A stretch of 64,000 nucleotides of DNA from an uncultured Dysosmobacter sp. Its GTDB lineage: Bacteria; Bacillota; Clostridia; Oscillospirales; Oscillospiraceae. Each line of letters starts with the position of its first letter. The stretch's first letter is position 1. The notes beneath the pieces are model-generated. The model made no database searches, was not told where the DNA came from, and was given only the letters and a program-made list of their open reading frames with translations. A program made the translations under genes and the position numbers. The stretch covers positions 1-64,000 of the forward strand of contig CAKTOO010000004.1 in assembly GCA_934590165.1 (NCBI GenBank), written 5' to 3'. Shown piece after piece: positions 42,112 through 50,999 of the stretch.

Positions 42112-45042
42112 TCACGCCTCCTTTGCGCGCTTTTCGTCCTGTTCGTCCAGGGCGGCAAACAGGCTCCGCAGGCGGATACGCACCGCGCCCAGGTTGGTGA
42201 TCTCGTCGATCTTCAGCTGGGTGTACAGCTTCCCGCCCGCCTGCAAAATCTCCCGGGTCTCGTCGGAGGTGATGGCGTCCACGCCGCAGCCGAAGCTCAC
42301 CAGCTGCACCAAATCCATGTCCCGGTGCTCGCAGCAGTACTTGGCCGCCGCGTACAGCCGGGCGTGGTAGGTCCACTGGTTCAGCACCGTGGTGGGGAAT
42401 TTCTCCACCCGGTTGGAAATGGAATCCTCCGTGATCACCGCCGCGCCGGAGCGGGTGATGAGCGTGTCGATGCCGTGGTTCACCTCCGGGTCCACATGAT
42501 AGGGACGGCCCGCCAACACGATGATGCGGCGCCCCTCCGCCCGGGCCTGGTCCATGATACGCTCCCCTTCCTTGCGGATGAGAGACATGTGGTTGGCATA
42601 CTCTGCATAGGCGGCATCTGTCGCCTCCTGGACCTCTTTTTTGGAGATGTCCGGGAAGTAATTCCGCAGGATGGTGAAGATCTTTTTCGTAAAATCCTTG
42701 GGGCGGTGGAGGCCTACATAGTTATAGATGAACTTGGTCTCCTTCACCTCGGGACAATTGCCGGCGATAACTTCCGGGTAATAGGCCACCACGGGGCAGT
42801 TATAATGGTTGTCTCCCAGCCCCTCGTCCAGATTGTAGGTCATGCAGGGATAGAAGATAGCGTCCAGCCCCAGCTTGGACAAAAACTGGATGTGGCCGTG
42901 GGCCAGCTTGGCCGGGAAGCAGGCGGTATCGCTGGGAATGGTTCCCTGCCCCTTCAGATACAGGTCCCGGCTGGAGAGGGGACTGTGATACACGGCAAAG
43001 CCCAGCTTCGTAAAGAAGGTGTGCCAGAAGGGCAGCAGCTCCCACATGTTCAGGCACAGGGGGATGCCGATCTTGCCCCGCTTGCCGGGAACGGGCTTGT
43101 ACCCCAGGATGAGCTTGCGCTTATAGGCGTACAGGTTCCGCTCCCCGGTATCCGCTTTGCCGGTGACAGGCCGGTCGCAGCGGTTGCCGCTGATGAACGT
43201 GCCGCCATCGGCGAAGGTGTTGATGGTCAGCTGGCAATTGTTGCCGCAGCGGCCGCAGACCTCGCTGCGGGTCTCCTGATGGAAGGAAGCCAGCTCCTCC
43301 CGGCTCAAAAGGGCGCTGGTCTGGCGGTTGGGGGCCTTGCCCCTGCCGTACAGCGCCGCGCCGAAGGCACCCATAAGGCCCGCGATATCAGGACGGATGA
43401 CCTCCACGCCCATCTCTTTTTCAAAGGCCCGGAGGACCGCTTCGTTATAGAACGTGCCGCCCTGGACCACGATGTTGCGGCCCAGTTCCTCGGGAGAGGA
43501 GGCACGGATGACCTTGTAAATGGCGTTTTTCACCACAGAGATGGAAAGGCCGGCGGAGATATTCTCAATGGTGGCGCCGTCCTTCTGTGCCTGCTTTACG
43601 CTGGAATTCATGAACACCGTGCAGCGGCTGCCCAGGTCCACAGGCCGCTCCGCAAACAGGCCAAGCTTGGCAAACTCCTTCACATCGAAGCCCAAAGCCT
43701 GGGCAAAGGTCTGGAGGAAGCTGCCGCAGCCGGAGGAGCAGGCCTCGTTGAGGAAGATGTTGCTGATGGCGCCGTCCTCGATTTTGAAGCACTTCATGTC
43801 CTGGCCGCCGATGTCGATGATGAAATCCACATTGGGCAGGAAATGGCGGGCGGCGGTGAAGTGGGCCACGGTCTCCACCACGCCGTAGTCAGCGTGGAAG
43901 GCGGCCTTAGCCAGGTCCTCGCCGTAGCCGGTGGTGGTGACGGAGGCCACATGGAGGGCAGGATGCTCCTCATACAGCTTTTGCAGCACCTGCCGGATGA
44001 GAGGAACAGGGTTACCCAGGTTAGGACGGTAATCCGTAAAGAGGATGCGGGCCTCCTGGTCGATGACCACCAGCTTTACGGTAGTGGAGCCAGAGTCGAT
44101 GCCGATGTGCACCGGGGCCGCGTAATCAGGGCCGAAGGGCACCCGGGGCACCGTGGCCTTGGCATGACGGGCACGGAAGGCCTCATATTCCTCCTGATTG
44201 GCAAACAGGGGCGGCTGGGAGCGGTACGTCTCCGCTGCACCGTGGAGCCGGAGCTGGTCCGCCACCTCCCGCAGGTCAAATTCCTGGTCAGAGTAAAAAG
44301 CGGCGCCCAGGGCCACGAATAAAAGGCTGTTCTCCGGGCAAGTGCCCTTCACACCCAAGGTCTTGTCAAAGCTTGTGCGCAGGCAGCGGGAGAAGGTCAG
44401 CGGTCCGCCCAGGTACAGGACGTTTCCCTTGATGGGCCGCCCCTGGGCAAGGCCCGCGATGGTCTGGTTCACCACAGCCTGGTAAATACTGGCAGAAATA
44501 TCCTCTGCCTTGGCGCCCTGGTTGATGAGGGGCTGTACATCGCTCTTGGCGAACACGCCGCAGCGAGAGGCGATGGTATACGTCTTTTCCGCCCGCTGGG
44601 CAGCGGCGTCCATTTCATCGGCAGTCATTTTCAAAAGGGTGGCCATCTGGTCGATGAACGCGCCGGTGCCGCCGGCGCAGGAGCCGTTCATCCGCACCTC
44701 CGTGCCGCCGGTGAGGAACAGGATCTTGGCGTCCTCGCCGCCCAGCTCGATGATGACATCAGACCCGGGCACCAGGCGGTTGGCCGCCACCCGGGTGGCG
44801 AATACCTCCTGCACGAAGGGGACCTGCACACTCTCGGCCATGCCCATGCCGGCGGAGCCGGAGATGGCGAACCGGGCCCGGCCGCCGGGCACATACTTCT
44901 CCGCCATGCGGCGCAGCAACTCCTCAGATTTTTCCAGGATATGACTGAAGTGTCGTTCATATGTACTGTAAATGATTTGATCCGCGTCGTCCAGCACCAC
45001 GCATTTAATGGTGGTGGACCCCACGTCAAGTCCTACTTTCAA
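42112..45042 (-). CDS. Large double ASKHA activase (BcrAD/BadFG type with DUF2229)
   Basis: 976 residues from TTG 45042 (MKVGLDVGSTTIKCVVLDDA), 7 bases after GAAGGAGGAATT; the frame runs further upstream without a start signal. Two ASKHA ATPase domains stand in series: the first at about 1-260 with GLDVGSTTIK and ELGGEDAKILF, the second at about 305-570 with HIGIDSGSTTVKLVV, DIGGQDMKCF and the cluster-binding EACSSGCGSFLQTFA. A DUF2229 domain follows (KIGIPLCLNMWELLPFWHTF) and a C-terminal region with IIVLAGRPYHVDPEVNHGID. Small relatives (HgdC, BcrD) use ATP to shoot electrons into dehydratases or reductases. The natural electron acceptor here is probably the partner encoded directly downstream. 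Confidence 0.82.
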   Translation of the reverse strand: MKVGLDVGSTTIKCVVLDDADQIIYSTYERHFSHILEKSEELLRRMAEKYVPGGRARFAISGSAGMGMAESVQVPFVQEVFATRVAANRLVPGSDVIIELGGEDAKILFLTGGTEVRMNGSCAGGTGAFIDQMATLLKMTADEMDAAAQRAEKTYTIASRCGVFAKSDVQPLINQGAKAEDISASIYQAVVNQTIAGLAQGRPIKGNVLYLGGPLTFSRCLRTSFDKTLGVKGTCPENSLLFVALGAAFYSDQEFDLREVADQLRLHGAAETYRSQPPLFANQEEYEAFRARHAKATVPRVPFGPDYAAPVHIGIDSGSTTVKLVVIDQEARILFTDYRPNLGNPVPLIRQVLQKLYEEHPALHVASVTTTGYGEDLAKAAFHADYGVVETVAHFTAARHFLPNVDFIIDIGGQDMKCFKIEDGAISNIFLNEACSSGCGSFLQTFAQALGFDVKEFAKLGLFAERPVDLGSRCTVFMNSSVKQAQKDGATIENISAGLSISVVKNAIYKVIRASSPEELGRNIVVQGGTFYNEAVLRAFEKEMGVEVIRPDIAGLMGAFGAALYGRGKAPNRQTSALLSREELASFHQETRSEVCGRCGNNCQLTINTFADGGTFISGNRCDRPVTGKADTGERNLYAYKRKLILGYKPVPGKRGKIGIPLCLNMWELLPFWHTFFTKLGFAVYHSPLSSRDLYLKGQGTIPSDTACFPAKLAHGHIQFLSKLGLDAIFYPCMTYNLDEGLGDNHYNCPVVAYYPEVIAGNCPEVKETKFIYNYVGLHRPKDFTKKIFTILRNYFPDISKKEVQEATDAAYAEYANHMSLIRKEGERIMDQARAEGRRIIVLAGRPYHVDPEVNHGIDTLITRSGAAVITEDSISNRVEKFPTTVLNQWTYHARLYAAAKYCCEHRDMDLVQLVSFGCGVDAITSDETREILQAGGKLYTQLKIDEITNLGAVRIRLRSLFAALDEQDEKRAKEA

Positions 45043-45291
45043 TGGAATTCCTCCTTCAGGAAAACGGTTACGCGGCCTATTTGGCCCGTATCCCATACGA
45101 TACCACATTATTTGGTATCTTACTCTATTTCGACAGAATGCGCAATCGGAAATCCCACCGAAGGCTGTAAAGATTTTGTTAATAATCTTGGTGCCATTCA
45201 TTAATTGAAATACCGCCGCGTCGGCGCTTTCTTTTTTTATGAGTTTATGTTATACTTGTCCCACTTTAGAATGAAAACGAGGTAGACTTCC

Positions 45292-45858
45292 ATGGATACC
45301 GTTCTGCTCCACTGCTGCTGCGCTCCCTGCTCCCTCTCCTGCATTGATCCCCTCCGGGCCGAGGGCATCGAACCGGTGGCCTTTTGGTACAACCCCAATA
45401 TTCACCCTTGGAAGGAATACCAGGCCCGGCGGGACTGCCTTTTGGAATACGCTCCCACCATCGGCATGGAGGTGCGGGTCCGGGAGGATTATGGCCTGCG
45501 GCAGTTTGTGGAGCACGTGGCAGATGACATCGACCACCGCTGCACCTACTGCTACGAGCACCGCATCGAAGGCACGGCCCGCTATGCCGCCGAGCACGGC
45601 TTTTCCCAGTTTACCACCACGCTGCTGGCCAGTCTTTACCAAAATCACGAGGGTATCGTCCGGGCGGCGGAAAAGTACGCCAAGCAGTACGGCGTGGAAT
45701 TCCTGTACCGGGATTTTCGCCCCAATTTCCGGGCGGGAAACCAGCGGGCCCGGGAGCTGGGCTTTTATATGCAGAAGTACTGCGGCTGCGTGTTCTCCGA
45801 GGCGGACCGCTACCAAAAGCAGATTGACCGGGACAGGGCGAAATTTACGGAGAGCTGA
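45292..45858 (+). CDS. queH: Epoxyqueuosine reductase QueH
   Basis: 188 residues from ATG 45292. QueH hallmarks are present: LLHCCCAPCSLSC at the N-terminus, WYNPNIHPWKEYQARR, RCTYCYEHRIEGTARYAAE and KYCGCVFSEADRY near the end. The Cys pairs hold a [4Fe-4S] cluster and an adjacent iron site. The enzyme reduces epoxyqueuosine to queuosine in tRNA, replacing cobalamin-dependent QueG in many anaerobes. Length is typical of the short form. It is the only plus-strand gene between 27 and 46 kb and ends in its own terminator. Confidence 0.93.
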   Translation: MDTVLLHCCCAPCSLSCIDPLRAEGIEPVAFWYNPNIHPWKEYQARRDCLLEYAPTIGMEVRVREDYGLRQFVEHVADDIDHRCTYCYEHRIEGTARYAAEHGFSQFTTTLLASLYQNHEGIVRAAEKYAKQYGVEFLYRDFRPNFRAGNQRARELGFYMQKYCGCVFSEADRYQKQIDRDRAKFTES

Positions 45859-45924
45859 TCCCTGACCGCCACATTCCCCCTCTTTCCGCGGTACAGCTGT
45901 TTATGATCAATAGGTCATACCGTG

Positions 45925-45968
45925 AAACAAGGCGCAGGCTCCGCGGCTCTCGCGCCTTGTTTTTTTTT
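45925..45968 (+). terminator. Terminator of queH
   Basis: AAACAAGGCGC/GCGCCTTGT stem with a 16-base loop, followed by eight or more T. Confidence 0.85.
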
Positions 45969-45976
45969 GCCTTAAA

Positions 45977-45995
45977 CTATCGATAAAAGTGATAG
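45977..45995 (+). promoter_or_regulatory. LysR-type operator-like dyad
   Basis: CTATCGATAAAAGTGATAG, an interrupted dyad with the T-N11-A pattern of LysR-family sites, about 100 bases before the isochorismatase start. No LysR gene is adjacent. Confidence 0.35.
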
Positions 45996-46094
45996 ACTAT
46001 TCCGCATTCGGAATACCTCTCCACTTGGTTTTGGGTTATATTAAAATCAGCCAGAGGCGGTATGCCTGGCAAGCCAAAAAAGCGAGGGTTTATG

Positions 46095-46668
46095 ATGAAA
46101 ACCGCATTGCTGATCATTGATGTTCATTGATGTTCAGAACGATTATTTTGAGGGCGGCAGGTGTGTGCTTGCGGAGCCGCAGAAGGCCCTTTCAAATGTA
46201 GAACATGTCCTAAAGCTGTTTCGCGAGAGAAAGATGCCCATCATCCACATCCAGCACATCGACACGGCGGGCCTCATATCCTGGTTTCAGCCTGGGAGCA
46301 GGGGCGCTGAGATTCATGAACGCGTCAAACCGCTGGAGAGTGAATATCACTTCGCCAAAAATGAGCCAAACTGTTTCTTTCAAACTCCGCTGGAGAACAT
46401 TCTCCGGCAGGAGCAGGTCACACACCTGGTCGTCTGCGGCATGATGACGCAGGTATGCGTCGATACGACGGTGCAGGCCGCCCGATACACAGGCCCGGGT
46501 CTCCAGATTACACTTTTGAGCGATGCCTGCGCCACCAAGGAGCTAGCCTTTGATGAGCGGACCGTTTCCGCGCCAGATGTACAGGCTGCCTATATGGCAG
46601 CCTTGAACGGAAGATTTGCCAACGTCATCAAAGCCAGTGAACTGGCTGGCATGATGCTGCCAAGCTGA
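46095..46668 (+). CDS. Isochorismatase-family cysteine hydrolase, frameshifted by a 10-bp tandem duplication
   Basis: The proper start ATG 46095 (or 46092) behind GCGAGGG reads MKTALLIIDVH and then stops at once, because CATTGATGTT is present twice at 46115-46134. With one copy the frame reads MKTALLIIDVQNDYFEGG and runs to 46668, about 187 residues. The rest is a complete isochorismatase fold: Asp in IDVQNDYF, Lys in YHFAKNEPNCFFQTPLE and nucleophile Cys in VVCGMMTQVCVDTTVQAA. As written, only a start at TTG 46117 gives a long frame, and that lacks the first strand bearing the N-terminal residues. Relatives are nicotinamidase-like or ureidoacrylate-type hydrolases; substrate unknown. Confidence 0.82.
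46115..46134. repeat. 10-bp tandem duplication in the isochorismatase 5' end
   Basis: CATTGATGTT occurs twice in direct succession, with the period extending to TCATTGATGTT...CA over 23 bases. Loss of one copy restores the reading frame. Confidence 0.95.
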
Positions 46669-46677
46669 GCAAAAAAA

Positions 46678-46707
46678 GAAAAGCGTCTGCTTGCGCAGGC
46701 GCTTTTC
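46678..46707. terminator. Bidirectional terminator
   Basis: GAAAAGCGTCTGC/GCGCAGGCGCTTTTC hairpin between convergent genes, with an A-run before and a TTTTC end. Confidence 0.8.
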
Positions 46708-46710
46708 CGT

Positions 46711-48069
46711 TCAGTTTTTCAGACTGTGGAGCGGTGCCGGGATGCGGCCGCCACGTGCAATGAAAGCCGCGCTGGACTCCGGGTGCACCGGCATGACGGG
46801 GGCGCTTCCGAACAATCCGCCGATCTCCACGGTGTCTCCCACGGTCTTGCCGGGGGCGGGGATCAGCCGGACGGCGGTGGTCTTGCAGTTGACCATGCCG
46901 ATGGCCGCCTCGTCAGCAATGATGGCCGCCAGAGTTTCGGCGGAGGTGTCACCGGGGACGGCGATCATGTCCAGGCCCACGGAGCACACGCAGGTCATGG
47001 CCTCCAGCTTATCCAGGCACAGTACACCGCTGCGGGCGGCGGCGATCATGCCCTCGTCCTCGCTGACAGGAATGAACGCGCCGGACAAGCCGCCCACGGA
47101 GGAGGACGCCATGACGCCGCCCTTCTTCACGGCGTCGTTCAGCATGGCCAGGGCCGCCGTGGTGCCGTGGGTGCCGCAGACCTCCAGGCCCATCTCCTCC
47201 AGGATACGGGCCACGCTGTCGCCCACGGCGGGGGTCGGAGCCAGGCTCAGGTCCACGATGCCGAAGGGCGTGTCCAGCCGGCTGCTGGCCTCCCGGGCCA
47301 CCAGCTGGCCCATACGGGTGATACGGAAGGCGGTCTTTTTGATAGTCTCCGCCACCACGTCGAAAGGCTGGCCCTTCACCGCCTGGAGGGCATGATGCAC
47401 CACGCCGGGGCCGGAAACGCCCACGTTAATGACCTTCTCCGCCTCACCCACGCCGTGGAAGGCGCCGGCCATGAAGGGATTGTCCTCCACAGCGTTGCAG
47501 AACACCACCAGCTTGGAGCAGCCCAAGCCGTCCTGGTCTGCCGTGGCCTGGGCGATCTCCTTGATGATGCGGCCCATGAGGGCCACGGCGTCCATATTGA
47601 TGCCCGCCTTTGTGGAGCCCACGTTGACGGAGGAACAGACATAGTTCGTGGAGGCCAGCGCCTCGGGAATGGAGCGGATGAGCTTTTCATCCGCCAAGGT
47701 CATGCCCTTCTGGACCAGGGCGGAGTAGCCGCCGATGAAGTTGACACCGCAGGCGGCGGCAGCCTTATCCATCGCCTGGGCAAAGGGCACATAGTCCTCC
47801 GTCTCGCTGGCGCCGGCCACCAGGGCCATGGGCGTGACGGAAATGCGCTTGTTGACGATGGGGATGCCGAACTCCCGCTCGATATCCTCGCCGGTCTTCA
47901 CCAGGTTTTCCGCATAGCAGGTGATCTTATCGTAGATCTTGTCACAGGCCTTCTTCGGGTCCGGGTCGCAGCAGCTGAGCAGGGAGATGCCCATGGTGAT
48001 GGTGCGGATATCCAGATGCTGCTGGTCGATCATTTCAATGGTAGAGAGGATCTCCTTTTGATTGAGCAT
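46711..48069 (-). CDS. PFL-family protein (DUF711/UPF0210)
   Basis: 452 residues from ATG 48069 after AGGGGAGGAGAGACC. Characteristic text of UPF0210 is present along the whole length: IDQQHLDIRTITMGISLLSC, VNKRISVTPMALVAGAS, FIGGYSALVQKGMT, GINMDAVALMG, FCNAVEDNPFMAGAFHG, VSGPGVVHHAL and GLSGAFIPVSEDEGM. The fold is related to pyruvate formate-lyase but without the glycyl radical loop. Its gene nearly always follows an ACT-domain gene, as here. Function is not established. Confidence 0.9.
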   Translation of the reverse strand: MLNQKEILSTIEMIDQQHLDIRTITMGISLLSCCDPDPKKACDKIYDKITCYAENLVKTGEDIEREFGIPIVNKRISVTPMALVAGASETEDYVPFAQAMDKAAAACGVNFIGGYSALVQKGMTLADEKLIRSIPEALASTNYVCSSVNVGSTKAGINMDAVALMGRIIKEIAQATADQDGLGCSKLVVFCNAVEDNPFMAGAFHGVGEAEKVINVGVSGPGVVHHALQAVKGQPFDVVAETIKKTAFRITRMGQLVAREASSRLDTPFGIVDLSLAPTPAVGDSVARILEEMGLEVCGTHGTTAALAMLNDAVKKGGVMASSSVGGLSGAFIPVSEDEGMIAAARSGVLCLDKLEAMTCVCSVGLDMIAVPGDTSAETLAAIIADEAAIGMVNCKTTAVRLIPAPGKTVGDTVEIGGLFGSAPVMPVHPESSAAFIARGGRIPAPLHSLKN

Positions 48070-48084
48070 GGTCTCTCCTCCCCT

Positions 48085-48354
48085 TTAAATGCGGTGCATG
48101 GCGTCGAAGATCTCCTCCCGCTGGATGCGGATGGACAAATCCATCTTCCCGCCCAGCTCCGCCAGAGCGGTGCCCAGCTCGCCAATGGTGGCGGTGGACT
48201 TGCTGACATCCACGGCCATGACCATGGTGAAAGCACCTTGGAGAATGGTCTGAGAGATGTCCAGGATATTGACGTTGTAGCCGGACAGCAGGATGCAGAT
48301 GGCGGCGATGATGCCCACCTTGTCCTGGCCCACGACAGTGACGATGGCGTTCAT
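48085..48354 (-). CDS. ACT-domain protein (UPF0237)
   Basis: 89 residues from ATG 48354 (MNAIVTVVGQDKVGIIAAIC) after AAGGAGGAACTCT. One ACT domain fills the protein; VGQDKVGIIAAICILLSGYN and NILDISQTILQGAFTMVMAV are its core. It ends 15 bases before the PFL-family gene and the pair forms a conserved two-gene unit, so the ACT protein may be the amino-acid-sensing partner of the other. Confidence 0.9.
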   Translation of the reverse strand: MNAIVTVVGQDKVGIIAAICILLSGYNVNILDISQTILQGAFTMVMAVDVSKSTATIGELGTALAELGGKMDLSIRIQREEIFDAMHRI

Positions 48355-48438
48355 AGAGTTCCTCCTTGATGTGCCCAAAAAGGGCTGCTCTTTTTATAGA
48401 AATCGGTTTATCTTACCACAGATCCAGTATCAAGTAAA

Positions 48439-48462
48439 GGGCGCACTCCCAAGAGTGCGCCC
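48439..48462 (-). terminator. Hairpin after lysC
   Basis: GGGCGCACTC/GAGTGCGCCC stem with a 4-base loop and CCTTTACTT behind it on the minus strand. The T-tract is weak. Confidence 0.55.
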
Positions 48463-48505
48463 CATTGCGCTTATGCTGCTTTGCCGCGGCCGATCACGTG
48501 CGCCC

Positions 48506-49717
48506 TTACAGCTCGTCAAAGAACTTGGCGTGGATGGTCTTCACGGCCTTGTTCACGTCCTCCTCGTTCAAAAGGACGGAAACACGGATCTCAGAGGTAT
48601 TGATCATCTGGATATTGATGCCCGCCTCATACAGCGCCTCAAACATCTTGGCGGCCACACCGCAGTTGCTCATCAGGCCGGCGCCCACGATGGACACCTT
48701 GCCGATGGCCTCGTCCGGCTCGATGTGGTCGAACTTCAGGACCTCCTTGTGGTCATTGAGGACGTTCTCCGCCTCCTCGAGGTCCTTTTTATGGACGGTA
48801 AAGGTAATATCCTTGGTATCCTCCCGGCCGATGGACTGCAAAATCACATCCACATTGATATTGTGCTTGCTCAGCAGGTCAAAGACCTGGAACGCAACGC
48901 CGGGGTTATGCTGCAAACCGACCAGAGCGATACGGGCGATACTGACGTCCTTTGCCACGCCGGCGATATTGGTTTTTTCCACTTTGGTGACCTCCTTAAC
49001 TTTCGTGCCGGGCTTCCGCTCCAGACTGGACACGACTTCCAAATTCACTCTGAACTTCTTTGCCAGCTCCACGCTGCGGTTGTGGAGCACCTGGGCGCCC
49101 TGGGATGCCAGTTCCAGCATCTCGTCGTAGGTGATCTCATCCAGCTTGCGGGCGTTGGGCACGATGCGGGGATCGGTGGTATACACACCGTCCACATCCG
49201 TGTAGATCTGGCACAGCTCTGCCCGGAAGGCCGCCGCCAGCGCCACGGCGCTGGTATCGGAGCCGCCGCGGCCCAAAGTGGTCACATCTCCCACCCGGTC
49301 CACGCCCTGGAAGCCGGTGACAATGACGATACGGTGCTGGTCCAGCTCCGCCTGGATGCGCTCGGAATCGATCCGCTTGATGCGGGCATCGGAATGGACG
49401 CCGGTGGACTGGATGCCCACCTGCCACGCCGTCAGGGACACACACGGAAGGCCCATGGCCTCCAACGCCATGGCGCAAAGAGCCACGGAGACCTGCTCAC
49501 CAGTGGACAGCAGCATATCCATCTCCCGCTTGGAGGCATGGGGATTGATCTCCTGTGCCTTGGCGATGAGGTCATCCGTGGTGTCACCCTGGGCGGAGAG
49601 GACAACGATCAGGTCGTTGCCCTCCAAATACTTCTCCGCGATGATACCGGCAACATTCCGGATCCGCTGAGCATCCTTCACGGAGCTGCCGCCGAATTTT
49701 TGTACGATCAAACTCAT
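48506..49717 (-). CDS. lysC: Aspartate kinase
   Basis: 403 residues from ATG 49717 after AGAAGGAAACACT. The kinase domain carries KFGGSSVKD, LSTGEQVSVAL and GFQGVDRVGDVTTLGRGGSD; DVDGVYTTDPRIVP follows. Two regulatory ACT domains fill about 265-400 (VSIARIALVGLQHNPGVAFQ, VSIVGAGLMSNCGVAAKMFE), the single-chain length of LysC. It phosphorylates aspartate, the first step to lysine, threonine and methionine. It is the third gene of a thrR-like/hom/lysC operon, so feedback by threonine or lysine through the ACT pair is expected. Confidence 0.95.
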   Translation of the reverse strand: MSLIVQKFGGSSVKDAQRIRNVAGIIAEKYLEGNDLIVVLSAQGDTTDDLIAKAQEINPHASKREMDMLLSTGEQVSVALCAMALEAMGLPCVSLTAWQVGIQSTGVHSDARIKRIDSERIQAELDQHRIVIVTGFQGVDRVGDVTTLGRGGSDTSAVALAAAFRAELCQIYTDVDGVYTTDPRIVPNARKLDEITYDEMLELASQGAQVLHNRSVELAKKFRVNLEVVSSLERKPGTKVKEVTKVEKTNIAGVAKDVSIARIALVGLQHNPGVAFQVFDLLSKHNINVDVILQSIGREDTKDITFTVHKKDLEEAENVLNDHKEVLKFDHIEPDEAIGKVSIVGAGLMSNCGVAAKMFEALYEAGINIQMINTSEIRVSVLLNEEDVNKAVKTIHAKFFDEL

Positions 49718-49784
49718 AGTGTTTCCTTCTTTGCCTTAGATTGCTTCTTGCCAGTATACGCCAGCCGGCGCCAGTTTGTACCGC

Positions 49785-50978
49785 TTACGGCAAAACACGC
49801 ATACAGGCCAATATTTTCAGGTTCTGCGCCTGCTGCTGGGCCTCCAGTCCACTGATACGGTCCGTCAAAAAGGCCGTCTCGCCGTCCTCGGACAGCACTT
49901 CCACCTGGCCGAAGCTCATGGCCGCGTCGGTGAGACTGCCTTCAATGCGGAAGTAATAGCGGGTATGGAGCTCCGCCGGGTCCTCGAAGCCCTCGGTATC
50001 CGGCGACCAGCCGATCTCCTCCCGGCGGGGGCTGGCTTGGAGAGCCTCCATCACATCCGCCACGCAGGCGGAGGCGGTGGGCATCTCGCCGGCGCCCTTG
50101 CCATAGAACATGACGTCTCCGGTGGCGTTGCCCCGGATGACCACGGCGTTGAATACATCCTCCACGCTGGCAATGGGATTATCCTCTGGAATAAGGTGGG
50201 GCGCCACATACGCCGTCCGGCCGCCGCCGGGCAGACGCACCGCCCGTCCAAGCAGCTTGATGCGGTAGCCAGCCCGCTCCGCCAGCTTCACATCCCGCAG
50301 GGACAATTTGGAGATACCCTCCATGGGCACCTTATCCGGGTCCACCTGATGACCAAAAGCCAGATCCGCCAGGATGCAGGTCTTGCGTCCGGCGTCGATT
50401 CCTTCAATGTCGGCAGTGGGGTCCGCTTCCGCGTAGCCCTTGGCCTGGGCCTCCCGCAAAGCATCGGCGAAAAACGCCCCCGTGCGGACCATGCGGGTGA
50501 GGATATAGTTGGTGGTGCCGTTGAGGATGCCGTACACCTCATCGATGCGGTTGGCCGCCATGCACTGAGTCAGAGGGTGCAGAACGGGGATTCCACCACC
50601 CACACTGGCTTCAAACAGGTAGTTGACATTTTTCTTCTTGGCCAGTGCCAGCAGCTCACAGCCCTTTTCCGCCACCAGCTGCTTATTGGCGGTGACCACG
50701 TGCTTGCCCGCCATCAGCGCCCGTTTTGTATACTCGTAAGCCGCGCCAACACCGCCGATGGTCTCCACCACCACGCGGATGCTGTCATCCTCCTCGATCT
50801 TTTTGAAATCATCCGTCATCAGCTGGCGGTAGGGACCGTCCTTGAAATGCCGGACCAGGATGGTCTTCACCTGAAGGGGTTCTCCCAGCTTCCTCTCGAT
50901 CTGCCGGGAATTTTCCGCCACCACACGGGCAACGCCGGTGCCAACCGTGCCAAGGCCCATGATCGCGATCTGAATCAT
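49785..50978 (-). CDS. hom: Homoserine dehydrogenase
   Basis: 397 residues from ATG 50978 (MIQIAIMGLGTVGTGVARVV) after AAAAGGAGAGTACAA. The NAD(P) loop GLGTVGTG, FEASVGGGIPVLHPL, the catalytic Lys region ADPTADIEGIDAGRKTCILA and a DDxIP-like segment VAPHLIPEDNPIASVEDVFN are all visible. The C-terminal 65 residues form an ACT domain (YYFRIEGSLTDAAMSF...), weakly conserved. It reduces aspartate semialdehyde to homoserine. The gene sits 67 bases before lysC. Confidence 0.95.
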   Translation of the reverse strand: MIQIAIMGLGTVGTGVARVVAENSRQIERKLGEPLQVKTILVRHFKDGPYRQLMTDDFKKIEEDDSIRVVVETIGGVGAAYEYTKRALMAGKHVVTANKQLVAEKGCELLALAKKKNVNYLFEASVGGGIPVLHPLTQCMAANRIDEVYGILNGTTNYILTRMVRTGAFFADALREAQAKGYAEADPTADIEGIDAGRKTCILADLAFGHQVDPDKVPMEGISKLSLRDVKLAERAGYRIKLLGRAVRLPGGGRTAYVAPHLIPEDNPIASVEDVFNAVVIRGNATGDVMFYGKGAGEMPTASACVADVMEALQASPRREEIGWSPDTEGFEDPAELHTRYYFRIEGSLTDAAMSFGQVEVLSEDGETAFLTDRISGLEAQQQAQNLKILACMRVLP

Positions 50979-50999
50979 TTGTACTCTCCTTTTTATCCG

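Noticed and set aside
45213..45240. CGCCG/CGGCG hairpin with a T-run before queH considered as a riboswitch or attenuator
   Set aside because: The stem is only 5 bp, and no preQ1-type aptamer consensus is seen before queH.
46726..49855. Two overlapping plus-strand frames over the PFL-family and lysC genes
   Set aside because: Shadows of genes with full-length family likeness on the other strand.
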